Assembly: GCA_001600455.1 (NCBI GenBank) | Contig: BCKC01000006.1 | Location: 2,728,001-2,792,000, forward strand | DNA length: 64,000 bases | Direction of reading: 5' to 3' | From: Endocalyx cinctus | Taxonomy: Eukaryota; Ascomycota; Sordariomycetes; Amphisphaeriales; Apiosporaceae | In this document: positions 43,439-54,467 of the stretch, in pieces | Position numbering within the stretch: the stretch's first letter is position 1 | How the letters are laid out: each line of letters opens with the position of its first letter | The notes under the pieces: generated by a model | The model's database searches: none | What the model was told of the DNA's origin: nothing | Seen by the model: the letters and a program-made list of their open reading frames with translations, nothing else | Program-made: the position numbers and the translations under genes

Positions 43439-45734
43439 TCAACGTATAGTTATATCTTCTTCCTTATGATTTACAAGACCAAATTTGGTTAAATTGGCCA
43501 CTTCTGTAAAGAAGAGACCAATTCTTGAATAGACCGGTTTGACGACTGATTTGGTGACGCACGGGTTGAGAACCAATGCAGCAATGTGGAAAGTACTTGA
43601 GTGCTCTTGTACGCTTAAAAGAGCAATCCAAACTTTCTTGTCAAAATAAGGATGTTTGTTTGAATCAGATGATCCGCCGTTACCTGGAGTTTGCCATGTT
43701 TCAATGGGTGCGTCTAACGCAGCCTCCCCCATGAAATCATCCGAGTTCACTCTACACACCTGCGCCGGGTAGCGTGGATACTCGCCTCTGCTCATTCTCT
43801 GGGCTTCGGGTACTTGCTTATCCCCATAACTGTATTTCGTCCTGTCTGAGATGTATGTGGATGAACATCGTAACTTGGCCTTCATTACCCGGGTGCGAAT
43901 TCTAAGCGTTCCTCGTTTCACACTGCCGTATGGGTTTAGTTTATTGTCGACCACGCACGAGGTGCTAATAATTGTCTCGCCTTTTGACGATAGAGAACCT
44001 AACTGTTGGCGGAACTTGACACGAACCATGCCCACCGATGACCAAGACCAAGATGGTTCCTGGCCTCGATCGGGGTATGATCTCACCGGTCGAGAGTCGT
44101 TGCCGGCAACATACCAGGCTAAGCCGGATTGAAGATCCTGGTACCATAGTCCGGCGACGTATCTTGACTTATGCGCGCGGTGGAACAGTTCCGCAAGACC
44201 GGATAGAGCTCGTAGTCTATCACTTTCAAATGATAATTCTCTCGTGCTATACCCCTCTATGGTACTGTACCACGCTCGATAGGGGCTCGCCCTATCTTGA
44301 TCACCGTGTATCTGTGTCGGCGTATATAGACATAATCTCAACCTGTCTATACCGGACTCCTTGTTGATGTTGATTCGGGGAGTCGGACACGGTTTTGTCT
44401 CCGACATCAGGCTTTTCATGCACCGCCACCTCATTTCCTTACCAAATAAGAGATATTTCGATGTGAGTACCTCTTCTTGCAGTATCCAGCCTCTGGTCTC
44501 CAGATGGTTTACCCCGGCACAAATAGTGGCTAGGGTGCAGTTCCTATGCGCTACTACGTCCTGTCCACTCTTTACAGTCATTTGCACCTCGCATGGCCGA
44601 TAAAGCCGAGGATCTCGAGTCTGAAACAAGCCCGAAGAAGCACTCGAAGCACCTTCGGCGAAGATCGTGAAGACGGCGTGCCGGTAAATATCGCCCATTT
44701 TGGGTAGCTCGCGTCCTAAATCGTCATCGTCGTCCTGGATAATGCATAAAGCGTCTATCCAGATGTATCTGTACCCCAGGGCGCGAGAGACCGTCAAAGC
44801 ATCGGCGAAAGTTTTCGGCAGCGTATCCGGCGTTATGGCCTTCAGGTGAGTTTTGAGGTTGGACTTGATCGTCATGACCCTCTTACCCTCTCCCCATTTG
44901 TAGCTAAGAGCGATATAGCGGATTTTCGATGACCTGGCATTATTGGTATTCCATAGGAATGGTCGCGTCGGGTTTTCGATATCGACTAATCGTGTGGGAG
45001 TAAATTCTGTGGTACTACTTGAACTACCCATTGTACACAAATCGTGATTATTGAGACAATCTTGGACCCAGAGCTGGGCTAGTCTCATGTTCTCTGGCGA
45101 ACCAGTGCTATTGCTGAGCGTGTCTCCCTGAGCCACGGTATTCTGCACCCTATTCCTAGTAACTCTAGACGTCCCCGGACTCCCGGAGGTATTGTTACCA
45201 CTACTAATCATTTCATGTTTCCGCTTTCCCTTTGAATGACTTGACGACGGCACAGTCGACCCTTGAAGCTGATAACAAGCTATATAATGTTATTAATGGA
45301 TTTATCTCGTATACTACACGTTGTTTATCGACTAAGATTGATATGACCACTACTTCCTCCATGGACTCACCCGGAAGAGGATCAATGACCTGTAAAAAGG
45401 CAGGGCCGAGCCGGCTCACCACATTAATCCTATATACCTGTCTTAGACGATTTCCTGATAAAGGGGAAGAGGGCCGATAAGGACACCACACGTTCAACAC
45501 CATAAAGGCATCGAGTTTCGTACATATGTGATCTTTGCCAAATGTACCGTCGGCATTGATATTGTTAGCCGTGTCTAACTGGCTGCTGATCAAAATGCAT
45601 AATGCGCAAGTACCATCCGACAGCGACCGCGCGAAGGTGGTGCGGGTCTTGTGCAGTACGCAATACAGCCTGTCGCTGTCTTCAGGAAGGAGGTGAGGTG
45701 GGAAGTTAAGATTACTGCACTGATTGCACAGCAT
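43439..45734 (-). CDS. HET-domain protein (heterokaryon incompatibility type)
   Basis: Two exons: 45734-45318 and 45268-43439 with a 49-nt intron (donor GTAGTA, acceptor TATCAG), giving about 748 residues; a 40-nt intron alternative also keeps the frame. The N-terminus has a CNQC motif and a CALC pair typical of proteins with an N-terminal cysteine motif before HET. The HET domain shows its three conserved blocks: YIALSYKWGEGKRV, YIWIDALCIIQDDDDD with GDIYRHAVFTIFAEGA, and RGWILQEEVLTSKYLLFG with MRWRC. The C-terminal third lacks WD40, NACHT or ankyrin repeats. Known of the family: HET domains, distantly TIR-like, trigger regulated cell death in vegetative incompatibility; most family members are uncharacterised. 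The frame is intact. Neighbouring genes (transporter, NACHT protein) fit an accessory region. Confidence 0.87.
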
Positions 45735-47060
45735 GGTCTTTTTCGTTGGAGAGAATAGTGTGCGATGAGTGCAACTCTTCTGGGCTATGGTTATGGTATA
45801 ACCACTAATTACAAATAACCTCTACTAAATTAATATACGTTTTAAGTGTGGTAAAAGTTGAACCCGGCACCAGCCTGGTCAATTGTCGTCTGAATTCGGA
45901 GTATACTACCCCCGCCCCCCGCCCCCACCGTAATATGAAATTCACTGCATTTTTAGCCCCCCCCCAGGGTATTGCACCATTGCTTGTCAAATTGTCCTTG
46001 TATATCGTATCTCGTACTTTGCTTCTCAAATTTACTGCCTTTTTAGCCCTTTCCTGGCGTATAGGGTAATATTCAAGCATTAGAAATACCTGTTTATTAT
46101 TTATCACTCGAAAAAAAGTTTTCGGGCTGATTATGGCCTGATTAATCACATTTTACAGTATGATTGACTTCGCCACGTCTTTTTACCCATAGTTCCCGAC
46201 ATACCTATGACAAGAAAGGCGACTCTTCCAACTTCTTACCCCCGAGAGAATATAATAATCACAAAATTCGCGAATATCAGAGACAAACGTCGAGCTCCCC
46301 AAAAATAGCATATTGTACAGATAGAAATAACGAGCTATACTTATTTGAAACACCACGCTGTATCGTCTTTGGTTATTATTGAATAACTTGTAGTTGAAAT
46401 GCTGATCTGGGGATGTGGAATGTTAGCCACCATCCATTACCGAGCACGTTTTAAAGAGATTCACGATCAATAAAAATATTGAGACCGAGGTCATATCAGC
46501 TAGTTTCTTCTTTCTGTCCTTTTTGTGCTTAATATCGAAGGAATAAGAGCAGTGGAGTTGTGGTCAATACCGTATGCTTCAATGCTAGCGGCCGCCCGGC
46601 TCTGAACGTCCCCGTGGGTTTCCTAGCCGCTCCGGACGGCACAAGTATCTAGCTGCCGGTAAGCATGCAATCAGTAGGCAGTATGTTTCAAGAGGAGATG
46701 AAATAGCGAGTCGGCGTGGCTTGGGAAGCAGCATTTGAATGGAAATCTTGTTAAAATTCTGGTGAGAACAGGCGAGTAAGCAATAGCCTGGTAATTTTGA
46801 TTATGACGCTATCTTACATATAGATGATGGCCATACACTTGAAGAATTCTTATGAATAATCGATATGAATGCCGAGCAGTGTAAAATTCTAGTCACTCGA
46901 CAATTAAGTACATAATAGATATACATCAGAGTACTGTCTTAAAGCTGCCCTGCTACGTAGCCATCAGCCGTTGTGCTATTTTGCCCATCTTTCATTATTA
47001 ACAGTCTTTGGTTGATACGATATGACTCCTTGTTTCTTGTCGTGGAAAATTATCCTAACG
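45735..47060. other. AT-rich intergenic region with a short repeat family
   Basis: It lies between the HET gene start and the 3' end of the MFS gene. It holds the direct repeat described separately (45936-46057). The remainder has no coding frame and several T/A runs. A short GC-rich patch (about 46585-46660) stands out from the AT-rich surroundings. Confidence 0.55.
45936..46057. repeat. Two direct copies of a TTYACTGCNTTTTTAGCCC motif
   Basis: Copies at about 45938-45958 and 46028-46050 share AAATTYACTGC, then TTTTTAGCCC. On the minus strand each reads GGGCTAAAAANGCAGTRAATTT. The same GCAGTGAA core with an upstream CTAA-type context recurs 12-13 kb away at 58.3-59.3 kb. Small ORFs across it on either strand are translations of the repeat and I do not call them genes. 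Confidence 0.6.
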
Positions 47061-48970
47061 TTACTCCGCAATCTCTACACCTGCGTTTCCTACCGTGCCC
47101 TCTTTTTTATCGCGCACCACCACTACTCTGTGATTCGTTCTCACTTTGTCGCCCAAAGCATGATGTAATAAAAGCCCGCTCGCTAGGAGGCCAATACCTA
47201 CGACGACAGTAATTCCGATGTATACCCCATGAACTGCTTTTTGAAAGGCTTCTACTACATCGAGTCTTGCCTGTCCCGAAAGGGTCTGTGATAGCCGAAG
47301 CAGCTGGGCAACGCTTAATCCGGAGAACGATTGGCCCAGACCCCCAAAGCATATCAAGCCGCTTATACTGATACCTAGGCTCGAGCCCACTGCTCTCATG
47401 AAGGCGTAAGTCGAAGCTGAGAGGGCGATATCGGAGTTGTCCGACGCATCGTCGAATGAGGCGTGGATTGGAATAAGGAGCGAGTTAAAATTCGGCCCGA
47501 ATCCGATGCCGACAACAATAAGAATGATACAGACAATGGAAATAGGTGTCGACTGCAAGGCGAGCTTTAGCATATAGACAAGCCGTGCATAGAGAATACT
47601 TGTGGAAACATACCTCGTTAAGCATGATAAGGAGGCCGTTCCCTATGGTTGCTGTGACGAAACCGGCCCATATAAGTTCGCGGTACCTAATATCAGAGTT
47701 AATCCTGGCCGAAACAGCTGGATAAAGGTACTGACCTGCGAGTGACGGTAATAAGATACCCACTACCCGAGCTGACAAGGGAGAGTGACAGTACGAGAGG
47801 GAGCATGCTAACGCCGCTCTGGGAAGACGTTTGACCTTTGACAGCCTGAAAGTATAAAGGTGTATAATAGTTAAGACCGGCGTAAGAAATGGCGTGTAAG
47901 AAAGCCGAGGTAAAGGCGCCCGCTCTGGTTCGGTGAGTGAAGAATCGTAAAGGAATCACGGGTCTCTTGGCTCTCGTCTCGGCATATATAAACGCGGTTA
48001 GAAATACGACGCCGAAGACGATGGAACTAATAACCCTAGCTGAAGACCAGTCATTTTTCTCGGAAGCCCATTCGAATGCTAAGAGAACAAGAATAGTGGC
48101 GACGGCTATCGTGAAGATCCCAGCCCAATCTATAGTCCCGAGTGCATTTCGAAAAGACTTAGTGGGCGGGCTGCTGTGGAGAAAGAAGAATACCACCAGC
48201 ACACAAAGAGCGCATAGAGGTAAATTGATAAAGAAGCACTCAAGTAAATAAATGAATATTAGCAAATTCTCCTATCTTTTAGATCGCATTTGGGGTGGGT
48301 TACCCAGCGCCACGCCGTCTTTTCGGCAAAGACCCCACCCAAAACCGGGCCAAGAGCGGAAGCTGCCGCCCAGGTAGCGCCGATGAAGCCTTGGTATTTT
48401 CCTCGTTTCCTAAACTCCGATGAGGTTTCACAGTCATGTTATAGTATATATAAATAGAAGTACTCACCGAGTGCCGACTAGGTCTCCAATCAGGATATAG
48501 ACCAAGCTGGTGATGCCACCACCGCCGGCTCCCTGAACTGTTCTCGCGGCGATCAACATGGGAACATTGACCGCGGCGCCGCATAGAGCGCTACCTGCGG
48601 TAAAAATGCCGATAGCTATGAGAAATGCGACCTTACGACCGAAGGCTTCTGATGACTGTCCAAATAGTGGCTGGACGACAGCCTGAGACAAAGCGAAGGC
48701 GGACCCGACCCAAATGTAGCCGGCATTAGAGTCCAATCCTTGCAAATCGGATAGGATTCTAGGCAACGCCGTAGCTACGATGGTATAATCGAGAGCGGGA
48801 AGAAACAGAGCCATAAACATGCTTGCTACTAAGGTAAACCGCCTGATCGATGATGGTGACTCTTCCTCTTCTGCCACGGGAGTCTTGACCTCCATTCTCC
48901 TTGGGCACTGCATAATATGATGCTTCTTTCCGTCTTCTCGGATACCTAGACAGCAAAGATGGTGACACAT
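47061..48970 (-). CDS. MFS multidrug transporter, DHA2 (14-TM) family
   Basis: Five exons: 48970-48468, 48409-48304, 48238-47736, 47686-47614 and 47552-47061, all joined in frame, giving about 558 residues. Family signatures: ALDYTIVATALPRILSDL in TM1, GYIWVGSAFALSQAVVQPLF with GRKVAFLIAIGIF, RTVQGAGGGGI (motif C-like region), RGKYQGFIGATWAAASALGP and WRWCFFINLP. The apparent broken frames on this strand are all resolved by canonical introns, so the gene looks functional. Known role: proton-coupled export of drugs or secondary metabolites at the plasma membrane. A later Met (48914 or 48896) could be the start because the first 20-odd residues are not family-like. It sits between a HET gene and a NACHT gene; no biosynthetic enzyme is adjacent to suggest a substrate. 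Confidence 0.9.
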
Positions 48971-50953
48971 TTATGTTATCAGCTCAGAATGAAGGTGGTT
49001 GAACGAAATATATTGTGATTTTGTACACATCCGATTTCCGCCGATAAAAGATGGCACCCTCGCGGATGTCCCGATTAGATACCCAAAACCCCAACAAGTG
49101 ATAGATACAACAATTGATTTATTCTATTGGGAGAGGAAGATAACCGGCTAATGTGTAAAATCGTACACCGATGTATCACAGCATTTACTCGTGCTTCCAG
49201 ACTCTAATATTGCAGAAAAAGCTTTTGGGTGAGTCCGTCAGGATATATTATTGCTAGAGTAACCATTGATCAAATCGACGATGAGTAATTATACCTACGG
49301 CGATCATTTCACGATCAACCCAGCCGCTGTCCGTGCCGGGGGCTGCTACTGCGAAGCCAGTCGGCCGTGGCCGGTTAAAACTAATATAAATACTTAGTTA
49401 TAGGTACGTTAGTTACTTCGACCACTCAGCTAGAGACCCCGCGAACGCAGGCATCACCGTGGACGGAAAAATCACCAAACACACGGATGTATATGTGTTC
49501 ACTGATGGGTCAATCGTGTTCGCTTGCGAAATAATGTTCCAGTTATCCTACTAGAACGTCTCCTCCCAAGGACCCACCCATAGGCCTAGCCGTCTGGGAC
49601 AGTCGGTAGCAAAGTATATATCACGGGGAGGATAATTATCGAAGGAGAATATGATACTGGGGATCATGCACAGGAGTCGGACCGATTTGTTCTTCTAGCA
49701 GGCCGAAATACATATTGGTACCTTTGTACTACACACTGATCATTCTAGCCTGAGCGAGGTTATGGTTCGATACGATACAGACAAACCCTCCATTATAACG
49801 GAGGACAAAATAAACAGTGGTAAATTTGATAATAATAGATCAAGAATCTATGTTGTGGCAAGCCAAAGAGGAGGTTGGCTGGCAGGTTGGGACAGAATTT
49901 CCTAATAACCCTAACCCTGGCTTTCAGACCTGACCTCAACTTTTATCTAAGTTTAGTGGGCAGTTGTAGAGGGCTTGTCCGCCATAAGCCACTGTAATTA
50001 TCGGATACAAAGATATTTTCTGGGCGCCCAAACTAAGCTTAATACGATAAATCTCCTCACACGCTCTGACGCTTCTTTTTGACATCATGATATGCACGTC
50101 TTTCTACCATATTGCCATGTTCTTGCACAATACAGAAATAATGAGCAAGTTCAATTCTTAGATCCAGAGAGAATATTTTCGATCCCGATTAATTGCCACT
50201 AATGTTTCTTCGAGAAGGGTCAGTCCGTGAAGACATGTCTCGTCGAATAATTCTTCATATGAGTGTATTATATTTTCCTAAGTAATAAACGCAATCATTT
50301 TCATCCCAGTCGAATAGTTGAAGAGCCATTTTCATTTACATATTTTCTACGGAATACGTAAATGTAATTTTTTACACTCGACTGAGGATATGCCTAGCTG
50401 AGCCTGCAGTCATCTTACGATTATTAGGCATTTTATCTACAATCTTCCGGCACCGCCTCTTTCTTCTTCGCTGGCAAGGCATACTTCTTGTATAAGATGA
50501 TGAATACCCAATGAATTCAAAATGTAACACACCACTAGCTATCACGCTGCAGAAACGCCCTGCCAATTCCCGAGGGTCCAGCGTAACAAGGCGACCGAAC
50601 CGTTCAACAGTTCACACAAGCCCCACAATTGCCTTGTTGTCTAGGCAGAGATAATATTCGAGTAATGTTCCAACTTCGTTTTCTACGCACAAAGGCAACA
50701 TTGCACATAATTACGTGCAAGTAATTGGACGCCACAAGATCACACAATGCAGACAGTGTCATCTGAATTGACCTCTAGAAGGGACAAGGGTCGAACTGTA
50801 GTACCCCCCAGGCACCATGACTTCGGCGAGGCTCTTCCAAATGTGACTTGTTATTGCCATGAAAAATTATTGTCATCTTTCTTTTTCTTTTTTTTTTTTT
50901 TCCCAAAATAAATATGACTATGTCGTTTTTGACACTGTCGGAGAAAATCAAAA
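48971..50953. other. 2 kb intergenic region
   Basis: No convincing gene. It forms the divergent upstream region of the MFS gene (-) and the NLR-like gene (+). A telomere-like AACCCTAACCCT sits at about 49906-49917. A T-rich tract (50879-50901) directly precedes the NLR-like start. Confidence 0.55.
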
Positions 50954-53900
50954 ATGGATGATCCTGATGGAATCTTTACAGAGGCCCTAAAGGGCTTCAA
51001 AGATGCTCAACCCTCTCGGCTCTGGATTAGATTCCAGAATGCCAGGGCAATTCATGTTAAACATACCGTTACATCCATACAAGAATCTCTAGATCGCGTC
51101 AGATCTATGATGGATTTCAACAGAATAAGGCTTTTCATCTCCTCGTCTGAAGCATTCGAGAAGGTAGCCCATCTCACACAGGAACAAGCTGCGTGCATCT
51201 GGGGACCTCTTAAATACATTCTTGAAGTTGGTATTTTCAATATCCACTAGCATTTACACACTTCTAACGTGATCGCAGATGGTTCAGGGGAACACAGGTG
51301 TTCTTGATCGTATTCTCGACTCATACCGTGATCTTGGGCGACATATGCCTGTAGTTGATTCTTACGAAGCCTTAGCATGCGAAAGACCAAACATCAAAGC
51401 ATGCCTGGCATTTATGTATCAAGATCTTCTGCGGTTTCAGACCAGCATTCTCAAGCTTTTCGCCAATAAACACTGGAAGCACACCGCCTTTGACGCCACT
51501 TGGTCGGATTATCACCAAAATAGTTTTCAGGGGCTACTTAAAAGGTTGAATCAATATGACGAAACTTTACGAGCAGGGCTGCGTAGCTCCCAATATCAAA
51601 TTTCAAATAGTACATCCCAACAATTGAGGAATCATATCGAGAATTACCAGAGTGATCAGCAAATTTTCGCAGCAACAATACGTGAGATTATAGCCTCACA
51701 AGAGAGGGAAGAGGCTCATAGGAAAGAGACCCAATTTGACGATGTCATGCGCTGGATTCTTGGTCCAATAGGTCGTCGATCTTTTCTCCACCGAGGATTA
51801 CATAGTAAACATCAACGAATTAGACAAGATTTCCCTGGCACCACCGAGTGGATACTGAAAGAAACGACGATTAAGGATTGGATAGAGGAGGAAATTCCTA
51901 AACATTCTATTGTCTGGGTCACTGGCAAGAAAGGCGCCGGTAAGTTGTTGTTTTCTTTCGATGGTATACATACGAACTCTTGAACAAGGTGAGAGCTAAT
52001 ACGCTATTTCAAGGTAAAACGATATTGGCTTCACAAATCATCGATACCTGTTCTAAAATCACCGCAAACCAACCGGATTACGCAACGTGCTACTATTATT
52101 GCCAAGAGGATGATTTGAGTCAGGAAAGTTGCTTGGAAATATATAGGTCATTAATTGCTCAGATGTTGCGTTGCCACCGAGAATTGCTTCCTCCTATTAA
52201 CGAGAAGAGGAAAATGAAAGGCTTCGACATCCTGAACGAGGAAAGCATGGCACAAACCCTTATCAGGCTATTTTGTGAGGTTGATCTGCATCAATACATC
52301 ATTATTGATGGATTAAATGAAATTAGCGCAAATTTACGAAAAGCCTTTGTACAATTCTTGGTTCAAATTGTCAACAAGTCTGAGGCGGCATACCGTCCTG
52401 GAAAAATACGCATCTTGCTGGTTAGTCATGACTTGCCCGACATAGACAAAAGATGGATTAAAGAGGTGGCGTCCGCAACTAGCATGGAACTGGATCCTAA
52501 TGGCACCCGAGAGGCCATTAAGAAATTTATTGGTCAACAAGGAGAACGATTGGAGAATGAGATGGAACTTTCGGCGGCTGATATCAATCGGTTCCGTCAG
52601 GTCAGTGAATCGATCCTGGATCGATGTGACGGTAGGATATGCGGTGAAGAACTGTCTTATATATCAACTAACTGAGAATAGGAATGTTTCTATTCGCCTC
52701 TCTTGTTATGGAAAATCTTCTCAGACAGCCGAACATTGAATACCTAAAACAGGAGCTGCAACTCGAACAATTACCCAAAAACTTAGAAGCAGCGTGAGTA
52801 TTAAAAACCTGTTCTTTGTCAAACTTATAAGGATACCGAGTTTTCTGACTGACTCGGTCAGGTATGAGAAAATCATTAACCGCTTGCAACATCACTTGGA
52901 AGAGAATGAATGGGCCATCGCTAAAAGAATATTTGAATTGCTTACAATTGCGAAACGTCACCTGAACTGGCATGAGATACAGGCTATGCTATCTATTGAT
53001 GTCCGAGATCATGGCTCTATAGTGACCATAGACTACTACAGTAGAAAACTACGCAAGGACATCAGAGAAATATGCGGGTCGCTAGTTCAAAAGCTTGATA
53101 ACCGTATTGCTTTCATTCATTACTCTTTGAGGCAGTAAGTTTACAGATTTTGCTAGGACCCGAATTATTTTGAGCTAACTAAGAATTAAGGTACTTGATC
53201 AAGAACAACAATCTCGGCGGGGGTTCGATGGAGTATGACATGACGATTAAGTGCTTGTCTTACTTATCATCTCCGTGGTTTCGGAGTGGATTGCCTGAAG
53301 ATCAGCTAGAACGACACGTCACACAAGGATATTTGTCGCTTCAGGAGTATACTTCTTCAAAATGGAGCCATCATCTTCATGCATTTTTAAAGACTGGATC
53401 GCAGCTTCTAGCAGATCCAGATCGAGGTTCCAGCTACATGCAGGAGTTGACACAAGTTCTATCTAATTTCACTGGAATATACTCACAGGACCTTCCACAC
53501 GATGAAACAAACTCGTCGGTGAGAACAAAGTATAATAAGTTCAGCGAGTATCCTTTTTTCGAAGACCTGGTACGGATATTGACTCATGTTGAGTGCCATG
53601 AGAAGTCAGGTTTTAACAATCGGAGCAATGTGAGCCTCCCATCTCTAAAAGCGGCCGTAGAACTCAACCGCGAGAAACTTGAAGTGCTAGTCGAAAGACA
53701 ACAAGATTTAGAGAAGTTGCAGGAACTATACGGCAACTGGATATTCAAATGCACCTGGATGCTGTGCGAGTATTTCTACGAAGGATATGAGACGAAAGAG
53801 GCCAGAGACTTTCACATTCAGCGGCACTCCAGGCCATTCAAATGTACTGTTGACGGTTGTTCCATTGTCCAATTTGGTTTCTCCACCGCCAAAGATAGAG

Positions 53901-54178
53901 ATAAACATGTAAGGACCTACCACCCGGACGAGGCATCAACTGATGGATTTATACAACTGCCTCGAGAACACATTAACGGCGCCAATTTTCCCTGCACCCA
54001 GTGCGATAAGTCATTTACTCGGAAAGTAAACCTTGATGGCCATATACGGAGTCATTATGGGGAGCGTCCTTATGCATGCGGCGCCGAGAACTGCGATAGA
54101 GCGTTCGCACGCAAAAATGACCTCAGAAGGCATGAGAAAACAAGGCATACCCTAAGAAGAGCTCAGACTACTAGGTAG
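50954..54178 (+). CDS. NLR-like NTPase with C-terminal C2H2 zinc fingers
   Basis: Six exons: 50954-51226, 51279-51939, 52014-52631, 52682-52793, 52862-53134 and 53191-54178, giving 974 residues. The N-terminal 220 residues (with CIWGPLKYILE and FMYQDLLRFQ) match the fungal domain usually found ahead of NACHT ATPases (DUF7708-type). The STAND NTPase follows: Walker A WVTGKKGAGKTILAS (near 305-320, split by intron 2), Walker B-like YIIIDGLNEI, and LLVSHDLPDIDKRW (sensor-like). A helical segment with GMFLFASLVMENL follows, typical of NACHT winged-helix regions. Instead of ankyrin or WD40 repeats the C-terminus has C2H2 fingers: CTVDGC...HVRTYH, CTQCDKSFTRKVNLDGHIRSH-like, and CGAENCDRAFARKNDLRRHE. 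Fungal STAND proteins are candidate immune or allorecognition receptors; the finger tail suggests nucleic-acid or protein binding, which is inference. All exon junctions keep frame. Confidence 0.88.
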
Positions 54179-54467
54179 ATTTACGAGTCCTGAGCTTTCA
54201 TTATGGAATGATATATAGAAACCTTTCCCTCTAGCACTATATAATAGAATGGATTTACCTCTTGAATACCCAATGATTCAGGTGAAATTTATACAGGTTT
54301 TACTAACGCCCCCACCTCGACTCTTGGCAACCGAAAAAGGGGGAGATGGGTTCATAGATTCTGTAGCAATATACCCTGCACCAATCGAATTCCGGGTTTC
54401 CGTTTAAGACAAACGGCATACGATATCTAGAAATACCACGCGAGTTTCCCTCATCTTTCAGTGTAGC

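Noticed and set aside
45805..46149. Small protein genes across the GCAGTGAA-type repeats
   Set aside because: ORFs exist on both strands, but they translate the two direct repeat copies; no independent coding evidence.
47061..48970. MFS gene as a pseudogene because its frame appears broken several times
   Set aside because: Every break coincides with canonical intron borders and the joined frame restores DHA2 family sequence throughout.
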